Positions 1-7,705 of a stretch of 23,229 nt of DNA are shown one piece after another. Source of the stretch: an uncultured Campylobacter sp. (GTDB taxonomy: Bacteria > Campylobacterota > Campylobacteria > Campylobacterales > Campylobacteraceae); contig NZ_CAJPQR010000037.1 of NCBI RefSeq assembly GCF_905372745.1, positions 1 to 23,229 of the forward strand. The letters run 5' to 3'. Below the pieces are notes generated by a model. The model was not told where the DNA came from. It was given only the letters and a program-made list of their open reading frames with translations, and did not search any database. Each line of letters starts with the position of its first letter. Positions within the stretch are counted from its first letter, which is position 1. Made by a program: the position numbers and the translations under genes.

Positions 1-61
1 AAAGATTTTCTAAAATATTTCTTTTTTATTTATATGGTTTATTTTTCTTGGATATTTTGCC

Positions 62-1426
62 TTGATGATAAACAACATAAACTACTCCGATGATTACTAC
101 AGATCGGCGACGGGGCAGTTTGATTTTTTCCTTTTTAGTAGGTATATGTCCGAGTATTTATCGAAATTTATATATCTTAGCGAGCACAGAAATGTTCTAG
201 CCTCGCCTCTAACGCACCTTTTATCTATAGGGCTTTTATCTATCGGCTCCATGGTTTTGGTTAAGGTTATTTTAAAAAAATACTCCAAACTAGGCTTAAT
301 CGCCAGCGTTATTTTAGGCCTAAGCCCCTATTTTTTAGAAAATATGAGCTATAAATTCGACAGTATCTTTATGACGATAGCCCTAGTTGCTCCGATATTT
401 TCTTTTTTATTTTTGAGACGTAAACTCGCTTTTATCTTTGTTTCCATACTTTGCATGCAACTTACGCTTACGACCTATCAGGCCGGCAATTCCGCTTTTT
501 TGATGCTATCTTTATTTGCGGTTTTGGATGGGATTTTAGCCGGACGCAAGCCCTCGCAGACGCTTAAACTAATCGGAGTTTTGATTTTTTCTTATGTTTG
601 CGCATTTTTGATTTATAGATTTTTCGTTATGCAAACGGTAGATAACTACACGTCAAACGAAATTTTCTCTTTAGGTCAAGCGTATGAAGGCATAAAAGGA
701 AATTTAGAACGCGTTTACGAATATTATAGATTCACGTTTAGAAAAACCGTGTTCGTTTCTATATTTATCGCCGGCGTTTTAATGTTCTTTTTGGCAGCCG
801 TTAAAACCGCGAAGATAAACAAAATACTAGCGGCGATTTTTACGATTTGCTTTATCGTTTTAGGCTTGCTTTTATCTTACGGCGCATATTTGATTTTAGT
901 TAAGCAGTTGTTTTTTTCTAGGATGTTTATGGGTGCCGGCGTATTTTTAGCGATAATTTTTATCTTTTCTCTAAAATTCGAGGTTAAATTTTTATCTTTT
1001 TTACCCAAATTCGTCGCTTGTATTTTGGCATATTCGCTAATAGTTCAGTCCTATGCGTACGCAAACGCGATGAAAGAGCAAGCTCAATACGCAAGATATA
1101 GAGTAGAGCTAGCGCTGCAAGACTTTAACAAAATAGTTCCGGCCGGCGAGAAATTCGGATTTAACTCCATTTTTGGAGCCGATCTAAGGTCGCCAGCAGC
1201 CGTAACGGCGGCAAAAACCTTTCCTATAATCGCGCAGTCTGATATATTTAATATAAACTGGCTGTACTGGGCTTATGATCTGCACAAGTGGCATGAGGTT
1301 TGGGCTCCCGGGCTTTGCATGCAGGAGGGGAAAAAGGAAGTAAAGCGCATACAAACGCCTTTGCATACCCTAATAAGATACGACAACAACTGCGTTTCGA
1401 TTATCTTTACGCCACTACAAGGATAG
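62..1426 (+). CDS. GtrII-like membrane glucosyltransferase (5' end disrupted or partial)
   Basis: Polytopic membrane protein of the GtrII (serotype-conversion glucosyltransferase) type. This family moves glucose from a bactoprenol carrier onto O-antigen or another glycan outside the inner membrane. Visible: an early acidic DDYYRS motif typical of GtrII after the first membrane segment, a TYQ motif in LTTYQAGNSAF, about nine further hydrophobic segments and a hydrophilic C-terminal domain with W/Y/H-rich sequence (NINWLYWAYD). The first possible start in this frame is TTG 62 or ATG 65, but this leaves out the usual first membrane helix. That helix is encoded just upstream: frame 1 is open from base 1 and shifts into this frame if one T is removed from the T6 (22-27) or T5 (42-46) run. 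So the gene is either frameshifted, mis-sequenced, or starts late. It faces gtrA with a 1-nt gap. Family call fairly sure; exact acceptor unknown. Confidence 0.75.
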   Translation: MMINNINYSDDYYRSATGQFDFFLFSRYMSEYLSKFIYLSEHRNVLASPLTHLLSIGLLSIGSMVLVKVILKKYSKLGLIASVILGLSPYFLENMSYKFDSIFMTIALVAPIFSFLFLRRKLAFIFVSILCMQLTLTTYQAGNSAFLMLSLFAVLDGILAGRKPSQTLKLIGVLIFSYVCAFLIYRFFVMQTVDNYTSNEIFSLGQAYEGIKGNLERVYEYYRFTFRKTVFVSIFIAGVLMFFLAAVKTAKINKILAAIFTICFIVLGLLLSYGAYLILVKQLFFSRMFMGAGVFLAIIFIFSLKFEVKFLSFLPKFVACILAYSLIVQSYAYANAMKEQAQYARYRVELALQDFNKIVPAGEKFGFNSIFGADLRSPAAVTAAKTFPIIAQSDIFNINWLYWAYDLHKWHEVWAPGLCMQEGKKEVKRIQTPLHTLIRYDNNCVSIIFTPLQG

Positions 1427-1427
1427 T

Positions 1428-1781
1428 CTAATTTTGTTTAAACGTCCAAAATTTATGGATCAAAAACGTTATGATCGGCATAACAAAAATAATCAAGACG
1501 GTCTTTACGTAGCCGTTTTGATCCGTAAAATCGCTCAAAAACATAGCTATCAGTAGGGCAATAAACTGAATAAAGAAAAACCTAAGGGCTTTTTTTAAAT
1601 TTAGACCGCTTTTAAAAACTATTTTTGATTGAGCCAGATACGAAAAAACGTAGGCGACCAAAAAGGCGGCGATATTTGCGATTACGACGGAGCCGTTAGT
1701 AAAGTACATATAAGTCCAGGCTACGCATATATGAATGAGCGTGGATAAAGCGCCCACTAGGCCGTATTTTACGACCTGCAC
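1428..1781 (-). CDS. gtrA: GtrA-family membrane protein (putative bactoprenol-glucose flippase)
   Basis: Small protein of 117 aa with four hydrophobic segments, the usual size and topology of GtrA. The N-terminal VVKYGLVGALSTLIH is typical (family pattern: F-x-VGx-T-hydrophobic), and the C-terminus ends in KFWTFK, the common closing motif of the family. GtrA proteins are proposed to flip bactoprenol-phosphoglucose across the inner membrane for a GtrII-type transferase. The start is GTG, placed directly after the gtrB stop (TAAGTG, no spacer), so its translation probably depends on gtrB. Its stop lies 1 nt from the stop of the convergent GtrII-like gene, and no terminator is visible between them. 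Confidence 0.88.
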   Translation of the reverse strand: MQVVKYGLVGALSTLIHICVAWTYMYFTNGSVVIANIAAFLVAYVFSYLAQSKIVFKSGLNLKKALRFFFIQFIALLIAMFLSDFTDQNGYVKTVLIIFVMPIITFLIHKFWTFKQN

Positions 1782-2708
1782 TTAGTATTCGCCTTCTATT
1801 ATGTAGCTTGGACGGCGTTTGGACTCAGAGTAGATTCTGCCTATGTATTCACCTAAAATCCCTATCCCGATGAGCTGGATACCGCCCAAAAATAGCATAA
1901 TAACCGCAAGCGATGCGTATCCTGGCAAATCTACGCCAAATATTAGGGTTTTTAAGATAATGAAGCTACCGTATAAAAACGATAAAAAAGAAACCAATGC
2001 GCCGATATAAAGCCAAATCCTAAGAGGCAGAGTGCTAAAGCTGGTTATCCCGTCAAGCGCGAAATTCCAAAGCTTCCAACCGTTAAAGCTACTTTGCCCG
2101 GCCTCGCGTTTTTCTCTGACGTATTCGATGGCGACCGTTTTAAAGCCGACCCACGCAAAAAGCCCTTTCATAAATCGTTGATTTTCGGGTAGTTGCTTTA
2201 GCGCTTCTACGACTCTTTTGCTCATCAGCCTAAAGTCTCCGACGTTGTTTGGAATATCCACGTTTGAAATTTTGCCGTTTAGTTTATAAAAAAGATCCGC
2301 GCTGACTCTTTTAGCGAAGCTATCTGACGTTCTGTCCGCGCGTTTGGCCAGTACGACGTCGTATCCTTCGCGCCATCTTGCTACGAGATCTTTTATGAGC
2401 TCGGGCGGGTCTTGCAAATCTACGTCTATAGGGATCGCAGCCTCGCCTCTAGCTTTATCCAGGCCTGCCGTTAGCGCGGCTTCTTTGCCGAAATTCCTTG
2501 AGAAATTTATAATCCTTATGTTTTTAAAATTTTGTTTCGCGTTTAGCAAGACGTTTAGCGTGTTGTCCCTGCTGCCGTCGTTTATAAATACTATTTCGTA
2601 CGGTTCGTTTATTTGCGTCAAAATTTCTTCTATGCGTCGTAAAAACGGCTCTATCGTCTCTTCTTCGTTATAGCAGGGGGCTATTATGGAGATTATCGGG
2701 TTATTCAT
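1782..2708 (-). CDS. gtrB: GtrB-type bactoprenol glucosyltransferase (GT2)
   Basis: Family-2 glycosyltransferase of 308 aa, the normal GtrB length. It would transfer glucose from UDP-glucose to undecaprenyl phosphate on the cytoplasmic face. Visible: N-terminal PCYNEEETI (11-19), NDGSRDNT (43-50), the IDVDLQDPP metal/nucleotide-binding region (94-102), GDFRLM, and ENQRFMKGLFAWVGF, all characteristic of the GtrB/DPM1-like group. Two membrane helices follow at about 230-255 and 263-290, with a basic C-terminal tail (ESKRRP). It overlaps acpS upstream by 8 nt and abuts gtrA downstream, so it is co-transcribed with fliL and acpS. With gtrA and the GtrII-like gene it makes a full glucosylation cassette. 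Confidence 0.92.
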   Translation of the reverse strand: MNNPIISIIAPCYNEEETIEPFLRRIEEILTQINEPYEIVFINDGSRDNTLNVLLNAKQNFKNIRIINFSRNFGKEAALTAGLDKARGEAAIPIDVDLQDPPELIKDLVARWREGYDVVLAKRADRTSDSFAKRVSADLFYKLNGKISNVDIPNNVGDFRLMSKRVVEALKQLPENQRFMKGLFAWVGFKTVAIEYVREKREAGQSSFNGWKLWNFALDGITSFSTLPLRIWLYIGALVSFLSFLYGSFIILKTLIFGVDLPGYASLAVIMLFLGGIQLIGIGILGEYIGRIYSESKRRPSYIIEGEY

Positions 2709-3060
2709 TTTCTTTTCTTTGTAGTATAGCGGCAGCGATCGCGAATCCGCCGTCGTGGCTAATCGTGATTTGAGCGCCCTTTACGTTAAAATTTTTAATG
2801 ATTTTTTCTGAAAATTTTACTTTAGGCGCATTTTTATCGTCTTTGTAAATTTGAGCGTCGAAAAACGAAAACTCGGCCGAGATCCCGCAGCCAAGAGCCT
2901 TGCTGATAGCTTCTTTAGCTGCGAAAAATCCAGCTATCGTAGCGTCCGTTTTTGCGATACTTATCTCTTCGTCGCTTAAAAAATATCTCAAAAAATCCTC
3001 GCCTCGTCGCTCTTTAAGCTTAGAGATTCGCGAGATCGCTACGATATCTATACCGATCAT
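2701..3060 (-). CDS. acpS: Holo-[acyl-carrier-protein] synthase
   Basis: 4'-phosphopantetheinyl transferase of 119 aa that moves the phosphopantetheine arm of CoA onto apo-ACP, making fatty acid synthesis possible; acts in the cytosol. Visible: MIGIDIV at the N-terminus with the metal-binding Asp5, and FFAAKEAISKALG with Glu50 and Lys49-type catalytic residues, then ISHDGGFAIA at the C-terminus. Full length for the family. The start ATG overlaps the end of fliL by 4 nt (ATGA), and its end overlaps gtrB by 8 nt, so it sits inside one translationally coupled operon. Confidence 0.95.
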   Translation of the reverse strand: MIGIDIVAISRISKLKERRGEDFLRYFLSDEEISIAKTDATIAGFFAAKEAISKALGCGISAEFSFFDAQIYKDDKNAPKVKFSEKIIKNFNVKGAQITISHDGGFAIAAAILQRKENE

Positions 3061-3590
3061 TGCACCACAAAGTCTGTAAAATAGATATTTTTTATATGAC
3101 CGTCGGCTAAAACCTCGTTTAAGCGATCGACTATCTCGTCTTTGAGGCGGTTTTTACCTTTTTGAGTGCTGACTTCCTCGTATGTTTTAGACGATAGCGT
3201 CGATACGATGATGTCCCTGATTAGCGGCTTTTTCTTATCGATTTCAGGCGTTAGCGTCTCGGCGCTAAGCTCTAGATCGACCTTTGTTTTTAGGTATCTC
3301 GAGCCGCTTTCGCTAAGTAAATTTACGATAAACTGATCTAGCGGATAAACGGGCCCCATATTTATATAGTCGTTTGAGCGCTTGCCTGCGGTATTTTTAG
3401 GCGTTGAAGCTTGAACCTGCTCGGTTTGCGCTTGCACTGCTTGCGTTTGCGCGGTATCTTCGCTATTTCCCATTAGTAAAAACGCTAAAAGTCCGCCGAC
3501 TACCAAAAGAAGCAACAAAATAACGATGATGATGACGAGAACCAGCCCGTTTCCTTTTTTGCTTTGATTTTCCAAAATGTCTTCAGCCAT
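3057..3590 (-). CDS. fliL: Flagellar basal body-associated protein FliL
   Basis: Single-pass inner-membrane protein of 177 aa that associates with the flagellar motor and stator. Visible: a short polar N-terminus, one long hydrophobic helix at about 17-40 (LVLVIIIVILLLLLVVGGLL), a Gln/Ala/Thr-rich linker and a periplasmic domain containing PLDQFIVNLL and GSRYLKTKVDLEL, which are FliL hallmarks, and a conserved KNRLKDEIVDRLN region near the end. Start ATG has a strong AGGAG at 3596-3600, and a TATAAT -10 lies at 3617-3622 on this strand. First gene of the operon fliL-acpS-gtrB-gtrA. Confidence 0.93.
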   Translation of the reverse strand: MAEDILENQSKKGNGLVLVIIIVILLLLLVVGGLLAFLLMGNSEDTAQTQAVQAQTEQVQASTPKNTAGKRSNDYINMGPVYPLDQFIVNLLSESGSRYLKTKVDLELSAETLTPEIDKKKPLIRDIIVSTLSSKTYEEVSTQKGKNRLKDEIVDRLNEVLADGHIKNIYFTDFVVQ

Positions 3591-3612
3591 TCATTCTCCT
3601 TAAAATTTTAGC

Positions 3613-3622
3613 TATAATTATA
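3613..3622. promoter_or_regulatory. Palindromic divergent -10 region for fliL operon and ybaK-like gene
   Basis: The 10-bp palindrome TATAATTATA carries a perfect TATAAT on both strands (plus 3613-3618, minus 3617-3622). It lies in the only gap between the divergent fliL operon (start 3590) and the YbaK-like gene (start 3651). The two promoters share base pairs, so polymerase can probably occupy only one at a time. Positions relative to both starts fit sigma-70 promoters; inferred, not shown. Confidence 0.6.
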
Positions 3623-3650
3623 TCTTAAATTTTTGAAAAATGAGAAAACA

Positions 3651-4124
3651 ATGGTACATAAAACAAATGCCGCGAGGTTTCTAGACGGCAAACATATCCC
3701 CTACGAGCTAGTCGAATACGAAGTGGACGAAAGCGATCTGAGCGCCGTTCATGTGGCTGCCGTTTGCGGCGAGCAAATAGAAAAAATCTACAAAACCATC
3801 GTCTGCGAATGCGAGCCTAGAGGCTACATCGTAGCGTGCATACAGGGCGACTTGAGCTTAAATTTAAAGGCTTTAGCAAGGCTAAGCGGGCATAAAAAGT
3901 GCGAACTTTTAAACTTAAGAGAGCTTGAAAAAGTGACGGGATACATCCGCGGCGGCTGCTCGCCCATAGCGATGAAAAAGGCCTTTGAGACGTTTTTTGA
4001 CGAGAGGATTTTAAAACAAGACTACGTCTACGTAAGCGCCGGCGTGCGCGGAAAACAGATAAAAATCGCGCCGCAAAGCTTGATAGAAGCCATCAACGCA
4101 AAGCTCGGCGACGTCGCCGTTTAG
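3651..4124 (+). CDS. ybaK: YbaK/ProX-family aminoacyl-tRNA deacylase (Cys-tRNA(Pro) deacylase type)
   Basis: Cytosolic protein of 157 aa in the YbaK/EbsC group, which hydrolyses mischarged Cys-tRNA(Pro) and so guards translation accuracy. Visible: ARFLDGKHIPYELVEYEVDE near the start, a KIYKTIVCE segment (family: Q-V-x-K-T-L-V), LSGHKKCELL, and VTGYIRGGCSPIAMKK, which matches the family G-Y-x-x-G-G-[IC]-[ST]-P-x-G motif, then VSAGVRGKQIKI near the C-terminus. I chose ATG 3651 over an in-frame TTG at 3633 because a transcript from the -10 at 3613-3618 would start only about 8 nt before 3633. It is read divergently from fliL. The substrate is inferred from the family. Confidence 0.88.
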   Translation: MVHKTNAARFLDGKHIPYELVEYEVDESDLSAVHVAAVCGEQIEKIYKTIVCECEPRGYIVACIQGDLSLNLKALARLSGHKKCELLNLRELEKVTGYIRGGCSPIAMKKAFETFFDERILKQDYVYVSAGVRGKQIKIAPQSLIEAINAKLGDVAV

Positions 4125-4145
4125 TAAAATTTAACCCAAAAATGC

Positions 4146-4151
4146 TAAAAT
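4146..4151 (+). promoter_or_regulatory. Extended -10 promoter for manB-manC
   Basis: TAAAAT preceded by TG one base upstream (TGCTAAAAT, 4143-4151), the extended -10 form common in Campylobacter. It sits about 40 nt before the manB start, which has a ribosome site AAAGG at 4181-4185. No clear terminator separates it from the ybaK-like gene, so read-through is also possible. Confidence 0.45.
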
Positions 4152-4192
4152 ACGAGCGTCTTAAAACAAAATAAATTTAAAAAGGTAAAATT

Positions 4193-5593
4193 TTGATAGA
4201 TGAAATTTTTAGAGAATACGACATACGCGGGATTTTCGGGCAAGATTTAAACGAAACGAGCGTTAAAGCGATCGGGTTAAATTTGGGCCGAGAAATGCTA
4301 CGTAGGGGCGCAAAAAACGTTAGCGTGGGGTATGACGCTAGGCTAAGCGCGGGCGAGATTTTCGGCTGGCTGGTTAGCGGACTAAATTTAGCCGGGATTA
4401 AGGTCTATGGTATCGGTTTACTACCGACGCCGGTCGGGTATTTTAGTGTGTTTACGGACAAATTTGACGCAAACATAATGATAACCGGCTCTCATAATCC
4501 AAAAGAGTACAACGGCTTTAAAATTACGATTTTTAAGGATAGTTACTTCGGCGAGGATTTGCAAAAGTTAAAAGTCGCCGTACTAGACGACATCGCGGCA
4601 AAAACGCAAATCCCGAATAATCTAAGAGCTGAGAAATTCGACATCGCGACGCCTTATAAAAATTTTCTTATAGAGCAGTTTGCGCATTTAAAAACCTTAC
4701 CGCTAAAAATCGTTATCGACTGCGCAAACGGCGCGGTCGGAGCGGTTTTGCCCGAAATTTGCGAGGCGTTAAATTTAGACGCTCAAATTTTATACCCCCA
4801 GCCCGACGGAAACTTCCCGAATCATCACCCCGACCCTAGCGAGGAGAAAAATTTAAGCGACCTAAAGGCCGCGCTCAAGGGCGAATTTGACATAGGGTTT
4901 GGTTTTGACGGCGACGGCGACCGCATCGCGGTTCTAACCAAAAAACGCAACATAAAAGGCGACGAACTAGCATATCTATATAGCCTTGCGATGAAAAATC
5001 CCAGGGTGCTGGGCGAGGTAAAATGCTCGCAAAATATGTACGACGAGATCGACGCGCACGGCGGCAAAAGCTTCATGGGCAAGACCGGCCACAGTAATAT
5101 AAAAAAGGCGATGAAAGAGCTAAATATCGATATGGCGGCCGAGGTGAGCGGGCATATTTTCTTTAAGGAGCGATATTTCGGCTTTGACGATGCGACGTAT
5201 GCGATGTTTCGCGCGCTAGAGCTTGTGGCTAAAGGCTTTAACCTAGACGGCGAGCTTGATAAGCTACCCAAGGTCTTTAGCACCGACGAGATAAAAATAA
5301 AAACGACCGACGCGCAAAAATTTAAGCTGGTTGCAAAGCTAAAAGAGGTTTTGGTCGAAATTTATGAAAACGGCGATGCGCAAAATTTGCTGGCTGGTTT
5401 AGGTAAGATAGCCGAAATCATCGACATAGACGGCGTTAGAGTGAGATTTGAAGGCGGCAGCTGGGCGCTAGTGCGAGCCTCAAATACTACGCCGGTTATC
5501 GTTACGAGATTTGAGACCAAGGATCAAAATTTGCTTGTAAAATTACAAGAAATATTTTTAAATTTGGTCGAAAATTTAAAGCAAAAGGCGTAA
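4193..5593 (+). CDS. manB: Phosphomannomutase/phosphoglucomutase
   Basis: Alpha-D-phosphohexomutase of 466 aa (AlgC/ManB type) converting mannose-6-P to mannose-1-P, often also the glucose pair. All four active-site elements are present: TGSHNP with phospho-accepting Ser100, metal loop FDGDGDR (238-244), sugar-recognition EVSGHIFFKERYFGFDDATY, and C-terminal phosphate loop RASNTTPVIV. Start is TTG, supported by AAAGG 8 nt upstream and by the conserved EYDIRGIFG immediately after. Only 2 nt separate it from manC, so the two form an operon for GDP-mannose synthesis. Cytosolic. Confidence 0.95.
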   Translation: MIDEIFREYDIRGIFGQDLNETSVKAIGLNLGREMLRRGAKNVSVGYDARLSAGEIFGWLVSGLNLAGIKVYGIGLLPTPVGYFSVFTDKFDANIMITGSHNPKEYNGFKITIFKDSYFGEDLQKLKVAVLDDIAAKTQIPNNLRAEKFDIATPYKNFLIEQFAHLKTLPLKIVIDCANGAVGAVLPEICEALNLDAQILYPQPDGNFPNHHPDPSEEKNLSDLKAALKGEFDIGFGFDGDGDRIAVLTKKRNIKGDELAYLYSLAMKNPRVLGEVKCSQNMYDEIDAHGGKSFMGKTGHSNIKKAMKELNIDMAAEVSGHIFFKERYFGFDDATYAMFRALELVAKGFNLDGELDKLPKVFSTDEIKIKTTDAQKFKLVAKLKEVLVEIYENGDAQNLLAGLGKIAEIIDIDGVRVRFEGGSWALVRASNTTPVIVTRFETKDQNLLVKLQEIFLNLVENLKQKA

Positions 5594-5595
5594 AA

Positions 5596-6939
5596 ATGAC
5601 AAACGTTATACTTTGCGGAGGTTCGGGCACGAGGCTTTGGCCGTTGTCGCGAACGCTAATGCCAAAGCAATTTATCAGGCTTTTTAACGGCAAATCGCTC
5701 TTTGACCTTACGCTTAGACGAAACGTACACGCGCAAAAAACTATCATCGTTTGCAACGAGGCGCACTATTTTTTGGCGCTTGATGAATGTGGAAGTAAAA
5801 AAATAGATAAATTTATTCTCGAGCCTTTCGGTAAAAACACTGCCGCGGCGATTACGTTTGCTGCGCTTTGCTGCGATAAGGACGAAATTTTACTAGTTAC
5901 TCCAAGCGACCATCTAATCGAGAACGAAGCGGAGTATAAAAAAGCGCTTTTGATCGCGCAAAGCTACGCAAGTCAGGGCTTTTTAGCGACGTTTGGCATA
6001 AAGCCTTGCGAGCCAAATACCGGCTACGGCTACATCAAGGCTGATAAAAACGGCGACGTAGAGCGGTTTATCGAAAAGCCTAACCTCGAAACCGCTACTA
6101 AATTTATAAAAGAGGGCGGATATTATTTTAACAGCGGTATGTTTTGCTTTAAGGCTGGCGTGTTTTTAAGCGAGATGAAAAAATACGCGCCAAGTATCGT
6201 AAAAGACGTTACGGTGGCGATAGAGGGTTCGGCAAACGAACCGAATTTGCTAAAAATAAGTCCGAATTTTATGGATAAGATCGAAGATATCAGCATCGAC
6301 TATGCGCTAATGCAAAAAAGCCTAAATATCAAAATGGTGCCACTTGATGCGGGCTGGAGCGATATGGGTAGCTTTGACGAGCTGAGTAAAAAGATAAAAA
6401 ATATCGGCGAATCGTTACAAATCGACTCAAGCGAAAATTTTATCCTGACCAAAAAACCGACCGCGCTCGTGGATGTGCAAAATTTGCTCGTAGTCGATAC
6501 CAAAGACGCGCTTTTGATCGCCAAAAAAGGCAGTTCGCAAAAGGTAAAAGAGGTTTATAAACACTTTTCAAATTCATTTCCTGAAATTTGCGAAGCGCAC
6601 ACGAGCGTATACCGTCCGTGGGGCAGCTACGAGGTACTGGGCGAGGGTAGCGGCTACAAGATGAAAAAGATAGTGGTTAAACCCGGCAAAAGACTAAGCT
6701 TGCAAAAGCATTTTAAAAGGAACGAACACTGGGTCGTCGTCGAGGGTGAGGCGCTGGTGACGATAGACGGTAGCCAGATGCCGCTAAGGCAAAACGAGTC
6801 CATCTATATAAAAAAAGAGCAGATCCACCGCCTAGAAAATACCGCAAACACCGATCTTATCATCATCGAAGTACAAACGGGCGAGTATCTGGGCGAGGAT
6901 GATATCGTACGCATCAGCGACGACTACGATAGAATGTAA
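5596..6939 (+). CDS. manC: Mannose-1-phosphate guanylyltransferase / mannose-6-phosphate isomerase (bifunctional)
   Basis: Type II bifunctional enzyme of 447 aa making GDP-mannose from mannose-1-P and GTP, with an isomerase cupin that supplies mannose-6-P from fructose-6-P. N-terminal nucleotidyltransferase: CGGSGTRLWPLSR (7-19), TPSDHLI, FGIKPCEPNTGYGYI and FIEKPN. C-terminal cupin from about 320: YRPWGSYEVL, KPGKRLSLQKHFKRNEHW, an IHRLEN His and EVQTGEYLGEDDI. A full-length member. Start ATG follows the manB stop by 2 nt with AAGG in the manB end. No GDP-mannose-converting gene (gmd, fcl) follows, so its product is probably used elsewhere in the genome for surface glycan. Confidence 0.95.
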   Translation: MTNVILCGGSGTRLWPLSRTLMPKQFIRLFNGKSLFDLTLRRNVHAQKTIIVCNEAHYFLALDECGSKKIDKFILEPFGKNTAAAITFAALCCDKDEILLVTPSDHLIENEAEYKKALLIAQSYASQGFLATFGIKPCEPNTGYGYIKADKNGDVERFIEKPNLETATKFIKEGGYYFNSGMFCFKAGVFLSEMKKYAPSIVKDVTVAIEGSANEPNLLKISPNFMDKIEDISIDYALMQKSLNIKMVPLDAGWSDMGSFDELSKKIKNIGESLQIDSSENFILTKKPTALVDVQNLLVVDTKDALLIAKKGSSQKVKEVYKHFSNSFPEICEAHTSVYRPWGSYEVLGEGSGYKMKKIVVKPGKRLSLQKHFKRNEHWVVVEGEALVTIDGSQMPLRQNESIYIKKEQIHRLENTANTDLIIIEVQTGEYLGEDDIVRISDDYDRM

Positions 6940-7705
6940 ACTTCGCGGATTTTAAACCGACTAGATGCGTAGGCGCTTTTGTCTCGCGTAAAATTTGCCG
7001 ATATTTGGGGCAATTTTGGTATTTGATCTTTGTTCGTCGTTTTAAATTTGACGTCTCGCAAAGGATTTAAAAAAATATTTGGCGGTACGGATTTTACGTA
7101 AAATTACCGTTTTTAAAGTAAATTTTAGGGGCTATTCGCCGTTTTTTGCGTCAGCGGGCGAGCCTTTATCTGCGGCTAGTACATAAAACTTGGCTCTAAC
7201 CCGCCGCGCAACACGGCAAATGACGCATCTGTGCGCTTAACCGCTTTAGACGGCCTACGCCGGCGTCAATATGCTAGATTGAGCGTGTTTAGAAGCTTTG
7301 TATTAAAGCGAGCAAGTCGGCATTTGCTAGATTTTCGTAAAATTTGCCTTAAAATCGCGGCGCATAAAAATAATCTTTAATAGCCTGTCGGACGTATTTA
7401 AATAATGCGCTATTGCTTTAAATTTAGACCCGAGTAAGTGTCCATAAATTTTAAAAGGCTTAAAATAACCGTCTAAAATACGATTTTGTTTGGCTCCAGC
7501 AACCGCAAATCGCCGTCTAAGATATACCGCTGCTTAAGTAGCTTTTTGGCGTATTTCACGGCTTGCGATGTATTAAGGCAAATAGCCATAAATTTAGGCT
7601 AGATAAAAAAGCGGTGCAATCCTTAATAAGCCGTCTATAAAAGCAAACAAAATTCACAAACTCTTGAATCTGCGACAACCTAAAATTCGGTCTAATTTTG
7701 GAAAT
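6940..7705. other. 766-bp gap without a convincing gene
   Basis: Stop codons break all frames and no ribosome site with a good start is visible. The only coding-like stretch is a 38-codon frame on the minus strand (7473-7589) reading a plausible basic C-terminal-like peptide (AVKYAKKLLKQRY), without a ribosome site, so it may be the tail of a decayed gene. No tRNA-like cloverleaf was recognised. There is no clear terminator after manC. Confidence 0.5.

Noticed and set aside
4825..5283. 152-codon minus-strand frame inside manB
   Set aside because: Lies fully inside a clear manB with intact motifs; Ser/Leu/Pro-rich composition is typical of an antisense shadow.
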